Both the position numbers and the translations under genes were made by a program. Under the pieces are notes generated by a model. That model searched no databases. It had not been told where the DNA came from and saw only the letters and a program-made list of their open reading frames with translations. Shown here piece by piece: positions 1-9,950 of a stretch of 64,000 nucleotides of DNA. The number at the start of each line of letters is the position of its first letter. The first letter of the stretch is position 1. Source of the DNA: Leptospira bourretii (GTDB lineage: Bacteria; Spirochaetota; Leptospiria; Leptospirales; Leptospiraceae); assembly GCF_004770145.1 (NCBI RefSeq), contig NZ_RQFW01000016.1, positions 248,001 through 312,000 of the forward strand. The letters are read 5' to 3'.

Positions 1-1
1 A

Positions 2-1918
2 TCCTATGTAAAACGAATCTTCATTTCCCTATTTCCCTTTTTTTGTTCTGTATCTTGTTTTGATTCATTTCTCCCTTATCAATCTCTAAAATGGTCCCAT
101 GAATGGGAATTTCGATTTCTCACAGAAGAGGAGTTAGTTGGTTTTCGTCCGGCCATAGAAGATCTTTCTCTCGAATACCAACACTATTCTATTCCTTACA
201 TCAGTTTGGAAAAACCAATGCCCAAATATCTTTCTGCCCGGATCCGTTTCCGGGATCGTTTTGGGTATGAAGAACCAGCACTGTTATTGCGTGGACTTGT
301 TACTTTTTTTGATTCCTATTGTGGAGAGACGAAGTTACAAACCCAGTTTTTTCGTGTCCCATCCCAAGATCCATCGACCACCCAACCTTTGATTGTTTAC
401 AATCGGAGTTTTATTCCTATTGTACCTTTGCCCAAAGAATGTTTGGGAAATTATATTTATATTGTCTTTTTTTCAGATGGAATTTTGCCGATTGGTTTCT
501 CCGAACCTCCTTTGTTTGGTGATCCCACTGACCACTACAAAGCAATTGCCAATCGGACTCAGTCATTTGCTTCACTTGGATTTTTCTTTTTGATTTTGGG
601 CCTTTTTTCTTTTTATCTTTATGAAAGGAGAAAGAAAAAACAATTATTGGCTTTCACTTGGTTTTCGTCCATTTCAGGAATTCATTTTTTATCCCAGTCT
701 GGATTTTTTGGACTTTTTTATTACGATTCCATTCATCCTAGTTTTATCATTTTTATCCTTACTTTGTTTTTAATTCCCATCAGTTGTTTGTATTTTTTTG
801 AAAAGTTGGTTGGATCGGGTCGTTGGAATGTCATTCGGATGATGTGGCAGTTTCATGTTTTGTTTTCTATTGTGATTCTAACCTTAGCATTTACTGATAC
901 GATTTCTATGTCCGTTGGGATATTAACATTTGTTTGGTTGTGTTTGCCAACCCTGGTCATCCAGATCATTGTGGCTTGGGGGCAAGTTGTTTTACGAAAA
1001 CCAAAAGCCAGTTTACTTGTCATTGGTGCATCGGCGTTATTTGTCCTGAATGCACACGATATTTTATCCTCGCTTGGAATTTTAGATTCAGTTCCAAGAG
1101 CATCTCACTGGGGATTTTTTATTTTTGTGGTTTGTCTTACACTTTATGGAGAAAATTTGTTTCGGAATTCGGAAATAAAGTATGGAACTCTACAAAGAGA
1201 AATTGTCACAGCGGCAAGAATCCAAAGTGCCATCCTTCCTCCTTCCGCTCCTCATTGGGACCAAATGGATATTTCTGTCCACTACCAACCATCTCATGAA
1301 GTCGGTGGGGACTTTTACGACTTTCAAGCATTAGGTGGTAGAAAATTTGGAATTCTGATTGCTGATGTAGTGGGGCATGGACTCGGTGCTTCCATCATTG
1401 CTTCTCTTTCCAAATTTGCTTTTTTTAAAGCATACAAACATTGGTCGAACCCTTCGTTTTTACTATCAGCAATGAACGAGGATTTGGTGAAAAAATCTTT
1501 TGGTCGATTCACAACTGCCACTTACTTTTATATCGATTTGGAATCGAGGAAGTTTATGGTTTCGAGTGCCGGCCATCCTTCTTTTTTTCATTGGAAATCC
1601 GAATCAAATGAACTTGTCGAAATCAAACCCAAAGGAAAACCACTCGGAATTATGCCTGGACTTACCTATGGGGAAGAGGAATATCCATTTAAGGTTGGTG
1701 ATCAGTTTTTATTTTATACAGACGGGTTAACGGAAGAAGAAAATGCCGACCGGTTAGAGTACGGAGAAAAACGTCTTGCCAAATCCTTTTTGGAAACGAT
1801 CGCCAAACAATCGATAAATCCCATGACTAGTTTACTAGAAAACTTTCATTACTTTACAGGCCTTTCTGGGGCACCGCATGATGATATCACAATCATTCAT
1901 TTGCATGTAAAAGCATAA
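2..1918 (+). CDS. 7TM-DISM membrane protein with SpoIIE/PP2C-type phosphatase domain (5'-truncated)
   Basis: This is a predicted inner-membrane serine phosphatase that would act on a phosphorylated anti-sigma-antagonist (STAS) partner. The frame is open from the window edge, so the start codon lies upstream. The first residues visible are a hydrophobic stretch ending in Cys (FFCSVSC) that looks like a signal peptide or lipobox. An extracellular DISM-like region follows, then about seven membrane helices up to about codon 370. The C-terminal PP2C domain begins near codon 395 and shows ARIQSAILPP, VGGDFYD, ADVVGHG, SAGHPSFF, FYTDGL and a terminal DDITI, so the metal-binding Asp residues are present. 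No substrate can be named; the STAS genes at 18.8 and 56.2 kb are possible partners only by family logic. Confidence 0.85.
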   Translation, partial: SYVKRIFISLFPFFCSVSCFDSFLPYQSLKWSHEWEFRFLTEEELVGFRPAIEDLSLEYQHYSIPYISLEKPMPKYLSARIRFRDRFGYEEPALLLRGLVTFFDSYCGETKLQTQFFRVPSQDPSTTQPLIVYNRSFIPIVPLPKECLGNYIYIVFFSDGILPIGFSEPPLFGDPTDHYKAIANRTQSFASLGFFFLILGLFSFYLYERRKKKQLLAFTWFSSISGIHFLSQSGFFGLFYYDSIHPSFIIFILTLFLIPISCLYFFEKLVGSGRWNVIRMMWQFHVLFSIVILTLAFTDTISMSVGILTFVWLCLPTLVIQIIVAWGQVVLRKPKASLLVIGASALFVLNAHDILSSLGILDSVPRASHWGFFIFVVCLTLYGENLFRNSEIKYGTLQREIVTAARIQSAILPPSAPHWDQMDISVHYQPSHEVGGDFYDFQALGGRKFGILIADVVGHGLGASIIASLSKFAFFKAYKHWSNPSFLLSAMNEDLVKKSFGRFTTATYFYIDLESRKFMVSSAGHPSFFHWKSESNELVEIKPKGKPLGIMPGLTYGEEEYPFKVGDQFLFYTDGLTEEENADRLEYGEKRLAKSFLETIAKQSINPMTSLLENFHYFTGLSGAPHDDITIIHLHVKA

Positions 1919-1955
1919 AAAAAGCCTTGGATTTGACTCCAAGGCTTTGGTCTTT
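1917..1955. terminator. Bidirectional intrinsic terminator between the phosphatase gene and groEL
   Basis: An 11-bp perfect stem (AAAGCCTTGGA at 1921-1931 with TCCAAGGCTTT at 1938-1948) closes a 6-nt loop. On the minus strand it is followed by a run of T's, which suits termination of the groES-groEL transcript. On the plus strand the tail is weaker (GGTCTTT). It sits directly after the phosphatase stop codon. Confidence 0.85.
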
Positions 1956-2013
1956 CGGTCCGCCGACTTCGATAAGAGATCAACAGAACCTGGAAAGAGA
2001 ATGTGCGAATGAT

Positions 2014-3666
<1,653 letters not shown>

Positions 3667-3682
3667 TTATTTCCTTCTATAA

Positions 3683-3973
3683 TTAGTTTGTCACAACACC
3701 GAGGATGTCGCTTTCACGGATGATGAGTAAATCACGTCCGCCTTGTTTGATCTCAGTTCCGGAGTATTTTCCGTAGAGAACTGTATCTCCTACCTTTACT
3801 TCTAAAGGAACGAGTTTTCCGTCTTCATAACGACCTTGTCCTACAGCGATGACTTTCCCTTCTTGTGGTTTTTCTTTCGCTGTGTCCGGTACGATGATGG
3901 ATCCGATTTTTTCTTCCGACTCATTCTTTGGCTCTACGACCACTCGGTCGCCTAAAGGTTTGATTGATGCCAT
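3683..3973 (-). CDS. groS: Co-chaperonin GroES (Hsp10)
   Basis: This is the 10-kDa lid of the GroEL chamber. The 96-residue product is full length, with the family N-terminus [12 protein letters not shown], a mobile-loop region around residues 17-35, and the conserved [13 protein letters not shown] segment. The ATG is preceded by AAGGAG at a normal distance. It is the first gene of the groES-groEL operon. Two CIRCE-like operators and a sigma-70-type promoter lie 40-130 nt upstream, so HrcA control of heat-shock induction is expected. Confidence 0.98.
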   Translation of the reverse strand: MASIKPLGDRVVVEPKNESEEKIGSIIVPDTAKEKPQEGKVIAVGQGRYEDGKLVPLEVKVGDTVLYGKYSGTEIKQGGRDLLIIRESDILGVVTN

Positions 3974-4012
3974 GAGTAACTCCTTGTATGCAATCTACTA
4001 ATGATTCCGAGT

Positions 4013-4039
4013 TTAGCAACAATCCAAAAAGAGTGCTAA
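4013..4039 (-). promoter_or_regulatory. CIRCE operator (proximal) of groES-groEL
   Basis: The right arm GAGTGCTAA (4031-4039) is a perfect CIRCE half-site. After the canonical 9-nt spacer, the left arm TTAGCAACA (4013-4021) matches six of nine positions. CIRCE is the binding site of the HrcA heat-shock repressor. This copy lies downstream of the predicted -10 and 40 nt upstream of the groES start. Confidence 0.85.
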
Positions 4040-4050
4040 ACTCTAGCACC

Positions 4051-4079
4051 ATAAAATGATTCGGCCAAGGATTCGTCAA
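4051..4079 (-). promoter_or_regulatory. Predicted sigma-70-type promoter of groES-groEL
   Basis: Read on the minus strand, a -35 box TTGACG (4074-4079) and a -10-like box TTTTAT (4051-4056) are separated by 17 nt. The upstream CIRCE copy overlaps the -35 box and the downstream copy lies beyond the -10 box, so a repressor could block the promoter from either side. Confidence 0.6.
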
Positions 4080-4103
4080 GCACTTTGAGCCAAAGAGTGC
4101 TAA
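4077..4103 (-). promoter_or_regulatory. Second CIRCE-like operator (distal) of groES-groEL
   Basis: GAGTGCTAA (4095-4103) is again a perfect right half-site. With a 9-nt spacer it pairs with CAAGCACTT (4077-4085), which matches the left consensus at six of nine positions. It overlaps the predicted -35 and starts just after the stop codon of the upstream ATPase gene. Confidence 0.7.
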
Positions 4104-4110
4104 TTCGGGG

Positions 4111-5694
4111 TTAGAACCCGAAAAGTCCGGTTTTTTTGCGTTTGGAGCCTCGTTTGGGAGTGACCCCGAGCATTCCTAGAAGTCCTCTTGTGACCTCTTT
4201 GGCAACCGTGCGACCCACTTCCCGGGCCAGAGGGTTTTTCGAAAGGGTTTCTACAAAACTAGGATCTTCCTTTTCTTTGGCCCGTTTGGACTTGGTTTTT
4301 TTCTCACCTGACTCTTCTTCGGCGGCCTCGGTTTCCTCAGCGATGGTTTCCATTTTTTTAGAAAGCATTTCGTGCGCACTGTCGCGGTCGAGAGTGGTCT
4401 CGTATTTTTTAACAAGATCCGATTTTTTAATTTTGGCAGCTAGTTCGTCAGGATCCAAAGTTCCCATTCGCGAAGCCGGTGGAGCAAGGAGGGTATGGAC
4501 GAGGGGAGTGGGACTTCCTTTGGGACTCAGGGCCGTGATAAAAGCTTCCCCAATTCCCAGTGTGGTGATCACTTCTTTGGTGTCATAAAATTCTGTTTCA
4601 GGATAATTTTCAGAAGCGGTTTTAATCGCCTTGCGGTCGTTTGCTGTAAAGGCCCGAAGTGCATGTTGGATTTTTAATCCCAATTGTCCTAAAATTTCTT
4701 TGGGTAGATCTGTGGGAGACTGAGTGCAAAAAATAATCCCTACACCTTTGGAACGAATGAGTCGCACCATGGTTTCTAGTTGTTTCAGTAAATCATTCGA
4801 AGCTTCATCAAAAACTAAGTGGGCTTCATCAATGAATAAAACAAGTTTCGGTTTTTCTAAATCTCCTTCTTCCGGAAAGGTCGCATAAATTTCTGTGAGT
4901 AGGGACAACATAAAAGTGGAGAAAAGTCGAGGCTTGGTTTGAATGTCTGTTAGGCGAATGATAGACACATTTCCTTTTTTGGATTCTGAAAGCATAAGAT
5001 CATTCACATCAAAAGATGGTTCCCCAAAAAAAACTTCGCCCCCTTGGCCTTCGAGTTCGATTAGTTTTCGTAAGATGATGGAAATACTTTGGGAGGAAAC
5101 GGTCCCATATTCTTTTTCTAATTCTTCTTTTCCGGCATCATTGATGTATTGGAGGGCTTTTTTAAAATCTTTGGTGTCGAGGATGGGTAGACCCAAATCA
5201 TCACAGTATTTAAAAACAAGGGAGACCACACTGCCTTGTGTATCATTTAATTCTAAAATTCGTGAAATGAGGACAGGGCCAAATTCCGCTATGGTGGCCC
5301 GAAGCCTTACCCCAGGTTCTTTGGATAAAGATAAAAATTCTACCGGGTAGGAGGAAGGTTTCCAATCGAATCCAAGGGCCTTCGTTCGTTCTTTGATTTT
5401 ATCATTTTCTTCGCCAGCCTCGGCAAGGCCTGAAAGGTCTCCCTTGATGTCCATAAGAACCACGGGAACTCCTGATGCAGATAAACCCTCTGTTAAAAGT
5501 TGTAGGGTTTTGGTTTTGCCGGTTCCTGTGGCCCCAGCAATCAGTCCGTGCCGATTGAGAGTGGAGAGGGGGATGGAAACGGTTGCTTCCTTAAATGTTT
5601 CTCCATCAAACACTCCGGAACCTAGGTAGAGTGCCCCTTGAGATGGATACCCTTCTTTTATTTTTGAAACAAATGCATCTGATTTTTTAGCCAT
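4111..5694 (-). CDS. HerA-like/DUF853 P-loop ATPase
   Basis: This is a predicted cytoplasmic P-loop NTPase of the HerA/FtsK-like superfamily (DUF853, YjgR-like); its cellular role is not established. Near residue 60 it has a Walker A motif (GATGTGKTKT). LVLFIDEAHLVFDE is a Walker B with adjacent Glu, and FCTQSP is a sensor-like motif. The C-terminal 90 residues are charged, with a basic tail. I prefer the ATG at 5694 because it follows GGGGGAAG; a TTG at 5742 would add 16 residues. It lies immediately upstream of the groES promoter region, but the operators indicate separate control. Confidence 0.85.
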   Translation of the reverse strand: MAKKSDAFVSKIKEGYPSQGALYLGSGVFDGETFKEATVSIPLSTLNRHGLIAGATGTGKTKTLQLLTEGLSASGVPVVLMDIKGDLSGLAEAGEENDKIKERTKALGFDWKPSSYPVEFLSLSKEPGVRLRATIAEFGPVLISRILELNDTQGSVVSLVFKYCDDLGLPILDTKDFKKALQYINDAGKEELEKEYGTVSSQSISIILRKLIELEGQGGEVFFGEPSFDVNDLMLSESKKGNVSIIRLTDIQTKPRLFSTFMLSLLTEIYATFPEEGDLEKPKLVLFIDEAHLVFDEASNDLLKQLETMVRLIRSKGVGIIFCTQSPTDLPKEILGQLGLKIQHALRAFTANDRKAIKTASENYPETEFYDTKEVITTLGIGEAFITALSPKGSPTPLVHTLLAPPASRMGTLDPDELAAKIKKSDLVKKYETTLDRDSAHEMLSKKMETIAEETEAAEEESGEKKTKSKRAKEKEDPSFVETLSKNPLAREVGRTVAKEVTRGLLGMLGVTPKRGSKRKKTGLFGF

Positions 5695-5816
5695 TACTTC
5701 CCCCGAATCCTCTATTCCTAGGGGTTTCGAATCCTTCGTCAATGTTTTCTAAGGCGGAGGAGATGAGGGGAAGCAATCGAAACATTCGGGGCAGAAAGAA
5801 TAAATTTCTCGTACTC

Positions 5817-5826
5817 GTACTAATAT
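5817..5826 (+). promoter_or_regulatory. 10-mer shared with the response-regulator upstream region
   Basis: GTACTAATAT lies about 38 nt upstream of the hybrid-kinase start. The same 10-mer recurs at 8966-8975 upstream of the response regulator, in the same orientation relative to its gene. TAATAT could be part of a -10 box. It follows a short direct repeat (CTCGTACTCGTACT). The functional assignment is inference. Confidence 0.35.
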
Positions 5827-5863
5827 GATTTGAGTTTTTCGAAATTCTTTTTAAGGTTTGGAT

Positions 5864-8275
5864 GTGGTACGTCTCCCTATCGTTTCTCTTTCGAAATACG
5901 TTCTGATCCCTCTCTTTTTTTCTGTTTTTGTCCAATGCAATCGCTCCATACCTTCCTTGGCCCAAGCGAAGAACATTTCTGCGGGTGTTCTTGATCTTTC
6001 CAAGGAAGACCCAAAAACTTTGGATCCCTTTCCCCTTGCTGGTGAGTGGGATGCATTTCCAGGAGAACTCCCCGAAACGGAAGAAGAATTCAAAGCTCTC
6101 GAGAATCAGGAACCTACAAAATTAGCAGTTCCCGCATACTGGGTGAACCAAAACCTCCCCGCTCATGGTTTTGTTACATATCGTTTAAAACTAAAGGTAA
6201 ACGAACCAATCAACCTAATGTTTTATTTAAGGGAAACTTCCTCTGCCTACCGGGCCTATTACCATAACGTTGAACGAGGACTTGTGTTACTTGGTTCTGC
6301 TGGAAAGGTTTCCAAAACCAAAGAAGGGTCGATTGGTTATTATTTAGAAACTGCGCGGTCATTTCGAGCCACTCCTTCCACAGTCATCTACTTACAAATT
6401 TCCAATTACCTTTACTCACGAGGTGGTCCTTATTATTCCCCTGTACTTGGTGAAGTGGGAAAAACCCTGTTGTATCTAAGATTCAAAGAACGAAAAAAAG
6501 CATTTTTCTTTGCGACGTTTTTTGTCCTGGCACTTTCTCATTTGTTTCTTTTTATCCATCGTAAAAAAGATAAGTCTCCTCTTTGGTTTTCCTTACTTTG
6601 TCTTTCTTGGCTTCTTCGTATTTTACTCTTTGATCGAGTGTCTAGGGATTGGTTTGTGGCTTCCGATTGGCTTGAGATGTTGCAGATCCGGTTGGAATAC
6701 ATTGCCTTTTGTGGGATCCAAGTTTTTAGTCTTTTGTTTTTCTTTCAAAACCAAACAAACTTTTTTCCTCAAAAATACAAAAGGTATCTTTTGTTGCCAA
6801 TTCTCATAGAATTTTTAGTAATTCTGACCACACCGTACGCTGTGTACACAAAACTTCTTATCTTTAGCCAAGCCTACATGGCTTTCATTCTTACACTAGC
6901 GATGGTTGCTTCCTTTCGTTCTTGTTTAGAAAAGGAAACCAGATACATCGGAAGTATCATTTTGTTTGGGACATTTGTCATTCTTTCTGCAACAATTTAT
7001 GACTCTGTTGTCTTTTTCAAAAGATGGGACTTGCCCATGCTTACAGAACTTGGGTTTGCTATTTTTTGTATGTGCCTTGCCATCGTGATTTCCAAACAAA
7101 ATGCACATACTTGGGAAACCGCCGAATACCTAACACTGAATTTACGAAAAGAAGTAGAATGGAAAACATTAGAATTAAAAAAAGAAAAAGAAAAAGCTGA
7201 AAAAACAGGGGAACTCAAGGATAAATTTATCTCCATCGTTTCTCATGACATTCGTTCTCCACTATTTGGAATTTCATCTGTTTTCAATTTACTCACAGAA
7301 TCTCCTCCTTCCCTTTCTCCTGAAAGAGCAAAGCAGGTGCTCGGTGAGGCGTCTACTGGACTCAAAAATATCCTGAGTATGGTTGAAGAACTGATCAAAT
7401 ATTCAAGGTTTCAGAACGCATCTGTTTTTCCTGATTACCAACTTTTTGATTTTCGCCAAATCACAGACCAACTGATCGAAAGAGTCCAAGAAATGGCTGG
7501 TCCCAAAAATATCTCCATCATCACTCATATGGAAGAATCCTCCATTGGAATTGGAGATCCCAATCTAATCGAACATCTGATTTGGAATTTACTCACCAAT
7601 GCTGTAAAATTCACAAAAGAATCGGGAACCGTTGAAATTTCTTTAACAGAATCCAATAAACATTGGAGTTTGAAGGTAATTGATACGGGGATTGGAATGC
7701 CTCCGTATTGGGCAGAACACATTCTAGAGGAAGGGTTCCTGTTTGTCAGGAAAGGTACTGCAGATGAGATGGGAGCCGGTGTTGGGATTGCTTTTTGCAA
7801 AGAAGTGGCAGAACGTCACGGAGCCGAACTCATTGTCCGCTCAGAAGAAGACCATGGGACTTCAGTTGAGTTACTCCTTCCAAACTTTGAGAAGATTGTT
7901 TTGGTTTTGGACGACAATCCAGGTTATCGAAAACAAATCCGAAAGGTTTTAAAAGATCTACCTTGTATCCTTTGGGAAGAGGAATACCCAGACCATGCCC
8001 TCCTGTCCGTGGGCCGCTTGAAACCTGACCTCATCATCGTGGATTATTCCATGCCAGAAAAAACCGGCCTCGATTTTTTACGTGATTTGTATTCCAACTC
8101 GGAGATGGAAGAAATTCGTTCTCTCCTCGTTTCCAGTTCCCATACAGATCCTAACACTGGTTATAAACTAGAAACAACAGTGATTGAAATTGGAGGAGAT
8201 GCTTTTTTAACAAAAACATCCCCTGATGAAAAAATGGTAGAAGCTGTAAAACGACTGTTAGACCTAGAAATTTAG
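5864..8275 (+). CDS. 7TM-DISM hybrid histidine kinase with C-terminal receiver
   Basis: This is a predicted inner-membrane sensor kinase. It begins with a signal sequence ending in a lipobox-like FVQC. An extracellular DISM-type sensory region spans about 40-200, and seven membrane helices span about 210-410. A coiled linker leads to the HisKA segment (SHDIRSP, His near residue 461), then the N box (NLLTNAVKF) and G boxes (DTGIGM, GAGVGIAF). A receiver domain starts near residue 680 with LDDN, the phosphoacceptor VDYSMP and a Lys in LTKTS, so it looks active. I chose GTG 5864 because TAAGG lies at proper distance; TTG 5858 is alternative. It converges with the NarL-type regulator, with 4 nt of overlap, and that regulator is a plausible partner. 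Confidence 0.9.
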   Translation: MVRLPIVSLSKYVLIPLFFSVFVQCNRSIPSLAQAKNISAGVLDLSKEDPKTLDPFPLAGEWDAFPGELPETEEEFKALENQEPTKLAVPAYWVNQNLPAHGFVTYRLKLKVNEPINLMFYLRETSSAYRAYYHNVERGLVLLGSAGKVSKTKEGSIGYYLETARSFRATPSTVIYLQISNYLYSRGGPYYSPVLGEVGKTLLYLRFKERKKAFFFATFFVLALSHLFLFIHRKKDKSPLWFSLLCLSWLLRILLFDRVSRDWFVASDWLEMLQIRLEYIAFCGIQVFSLLFFFQNQTNFFPQKYKRYLLLPILIEFLVILTTPYAVYTKLLIFSQAYMAFILTLAMVASFRSCLEKETRYIGSIILFGTFVILSATIYDSVVFFKRWDLPMLTELGFAIFCMCLAIVISKQNAHTWETAEYLTLNLRKEVEWKTLELKKEKEKAEKTGELKDKFISIVSHDIRSPLFGISSVFNLLTESPPSLSPERAKQVLGEASTGLKNILSMVEELIKYSRFQNASVFPDYQLFDFRQITDQLIERVQEMAGPKNISIITHMEESSIGIGDPNLIEHLIWNLLTNAVKFTKESGTVEISLTESNKHWSLKVIDTGIGMPPYWAEHILEEGFLFVRKGTADEMGAGVGIAFCKEVAERHGAELIVRSEEDHGTSVELLLPNFEKIVLVLDDNPGYRKQIRKVLKDLPCILWEEEYPDHALLSVGRLKPDLIIVDYSMPEKTGLDFLRDLYSNSEMEEIRSLLVSSSHTDPNTGYKLETTVIEIGGDAFLTKTSPDEKMVEAVKRLLDLEI

Positions 8276-8892
8276 ATTAACATCTGTTCTTTGGCACGTC
8301 CAATGAGTTCCGCTACTGTTTTGGCATTGAACCGGTCTTTGAGGCGGCCGACATGGTATTCCACTGTTCGTTTGGAAAGGCCAATCTCTGTTCCTATTTC
8401 TTGGTAGGTTTTTCCGTGTCCAAGAAGGGTCAAAATTTGTTTTTCCTTTTTGTTTGCCACTTTCCCATCTTGGGGTTTCCGGTTGAAACTGAGTTTTAGA
8501 TTTTTGGAATATACAGTTTTTCCAGATGCAATTTCGTTTAGGTTTTTTGTTAAACTGCTAAGGTCATCGCTTTTTAAAAGATATCCATCCACTCCAGCTT
8601 CAATGGCTGAATGAACAATGGGTTGTTCATCAAGCATCGTGAGGGTGACCACTTTTAAATTGGGATGTTCTTTTTTCCAATCCTTCACCATATTGAGCAC
8701 GTTTTCACCCGGGATTCGCAAATCGAGGAGGACAAAGTCGGGCCTAGTATCATTTAAGAGAGGGGCAATTTGAGACGAATGTTCCGCCTCCCCCACGACT
8801 TCAAAATCAGTCGAAGAGTTCACAACATGTTTTACGCCTACGCGCGTAACGGCGTGGTCTTCAACCAGTAATACCTTCTTTTTAGGTGTCAT
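8272..8892 (-). CDS. NarL/FixJ-family response regulator
   Basis: This is a two-component transcription regulator of about 206 residues. The receiver has the acidic pair in LVEDHA, the phosphoacceptor Asp in FVLLDLRIPG, Thr in TLTML and Lys in YLLKSDD. The LuxR-type helix-turn-helix follows at about 145-205 (KEKQILTLL, TYQEIGTEIGLSKRTVEYHV). The ATG at 8892 has AAAGGGA upstream; an extended frame reaches 9006 but lacks a better start. It is tail-to-tail with the hybrid kinase, overlapping 4 nt, and shares an upstream 10-mer with it. Confidence 0.9.
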   Translation of the reverse strand: MTPKKKVLLVEDHAVTRVGVKHVVNSSTDFEVVGEAEHSSQIAPLLNDTRPDFVLLDLRIPGENVLNMVKDWKKEHPNLKVVTLTMLDEQPIVHSAIEAGVDGYLLKSDDLSSLTKNLNEIASGKTVYSKNLKLSFNRKPQDGKVANKKEKQILTLLGHGKTYQEIGTEIGLSKRTVEYHVGRLKDRFNAKTVAELIGRAKEQMLI

Positions 8893-8965
8893 AAATTTCC
8901 CTTTGTTTGGAACCAGGAACCTTTTGTCCCTAGCGTTTCCCCCTAGTAGACGAGGAGAATTGAAA

Positions 8966-8975
8966 ATATTAGTAC
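8966..8975 (-). promoter_or_regulatory. 10-mer shared with the hybrid-kinase upstream region
   Basis: On the minus strand this reads GTACTAATAT, 74 nt upstream of the response-regulator ATG. It is identical to 5817-5826 upstream of the kinase. It may be a shared operator or an extended -10 box. Confidence 0.35.
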
Positions 8976-9033
8976 TATCCCGTCCCATTTGTCCATAAAA
9001 AATCATGGGTCATTCTACTTAATTTTCTCTTGC

Positions 9034-9047
9034 AAATTCGCGAATTT
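9034..9047. promoter_or_regulatory. Perfect 14-bp palindrome upstream of the cNMP gene
   Basis: AAATTCGCGAATTT is a perfect inverted repeat with no spacer. It is centred about 40 nt before the start of the cyclic-nucleotide-binding gene, where an operator would be expected. The binding factor is unknown. Confidence 0.4.
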
Positions 9048-9079
9048 CCCCCATTTTCAGAGAAATCCTAGGAGTATGA

Positions 9080-9550
9080 ATGAATACTAAAGTAGAGAGT
9101 CTCAAAAAAATATATCTCTTCCAAAAGTTAAACCAAGACGAACTGTTACACATTGCTGAAAAAATTCGGGAAGTCCACCTGCCTCCTAGAAATGTTTTGT
9201 ATGATATGGGCGAAGATGCAGAGTCCATGTACATTGTGAAGTATGGAACTTTACAAATTTCCACAGCCACAAGCCACGGGGACGACGTGAACCTCATCAC
9301 CCTCGGAGAAGGGGATCACTTTGGGGAATTGCCTTTTTTTGATGATGAAAAACGTTCCGCAAAAGTAGAAGCCAAAGAAAATTCCGAACTCTATGAACTC
9401 CGTTACGCTGATTTACACGATATGTTTTCCAAAAACAAAGAAATGGAGCTCAAATTCTATAAAGAAGTGACCCATTATTACATCCGAAGACTCCGAAAGC
9501 TAACGCATGACCTGGCATATGCTCGGGAGCTTCGGAAACGATTCGCGTAA
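9080..9550 (+). CDS. Cyclic-nucleotide-binding domain protein (CRP-like, no HTH)
   Basis: This 156-residue cytoplasmic protein is built around one cNMP-binding beta-roll. It runs from LFQKLNQDELLHIAEKI through the phosphate-binding-cassette-like stretch GEGDHFGELPFFDDEKRSA (around residues 75-93) to a C-helix. It ends in a basic helix and lacks the helix-turn-helix of true CRP proteins, so it probably acts as a sensor or partner subunit. The usual Arg-Ser/Thr of cAMP sites appears as KRSA. The ATG has TAGGAG 5 nt upstream; an overlapping ATG four bases earlier opens only a four-codon frame. Confidence 0.85.
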   Translation: MNTKVESLKKIYLFQKLNQDELLHIAEKIREVHLPPRNVLYDMGEDAESMYIVKYGTLQISTATSHGDDVNLITLGEGDHFGELPFFDDEKRSAKVEAKENSELYELRYADLHDMFSKNKEMELKFYKEVTHYYIRRLRKLTHDLAYARELRKRFA

Positions 9551-9699
9551 GTCCACAAAGAGACAAAATTCATACAAATCGGGATTTTTTATCGACTACT
9601 ATCGAAAAAACCTTTTCCATTCCTCAGTTTCTACTTATTACAGCTAAGGAATGGGTTTCGGAATCCGATACTATTTACGTAGGCAGGGAGAAGGAATGC

Positions 9700-9939
9700 A
9701 TGGTGGACCCCGAAATCCTAACCGAGAAGATCGTAACACAAAATAAGACCTTCTTGGTGGATTTGAAGAAAAACCAGGCTGGATTCTACCTGAAAGTATC
9801 GGAATGGTCGAATAGCAAAAAATCCTCGATCTTTCTTCCGGCAGAAGGAATCGATCGAATGATCGAAATCTTGAATCAATTTAAAAGCCGGATATCCGAT
9901 AATGAGAATACGAAAGACCCGGAGTTAGGAGCCTTTTAG
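9700..9939 (+). CDS. PUR-alpha-like nucleic-acid-binding protein (DUF3276-like)
   Basis: This 79-residue protein consists of one PUR repeat: ILTEKIVTQNKTFLVDLKKNQAGFYLKVSEW, then a basic turn and a C-terminal amphipathic helix (GIDRMIEILNQF). Spirochaete PUR proteins such as Borrelia BpuR bind DNA and RNA, so nucleic-acid binding is likely. The ATG is preceded by GGGAGAAGGAA. The frame stays open far upstream but has no ATG, GTG or TTG, which supports this start. It ends 11 nt before flaA2 and is probably co-transcribed with the sheath genes. Confidence 0.75.
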   Translation: MVDPEILTEKIVTQNKTFLVDLKKNQAGFYLKVSEWSNSKKSSIFLPAEGIDRMIEILNQFKSRISDNENTKDPELGAF

Positions 9940-9950
9940 GAGTGAGTTTC

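Noticed and set aside
9552..9699. Open frame upstream of the PUR gene
   Set aside because: No ATG, GTG or TTG occurs in the frame, and the ATG at 9700 has a good ribosome-binding site.
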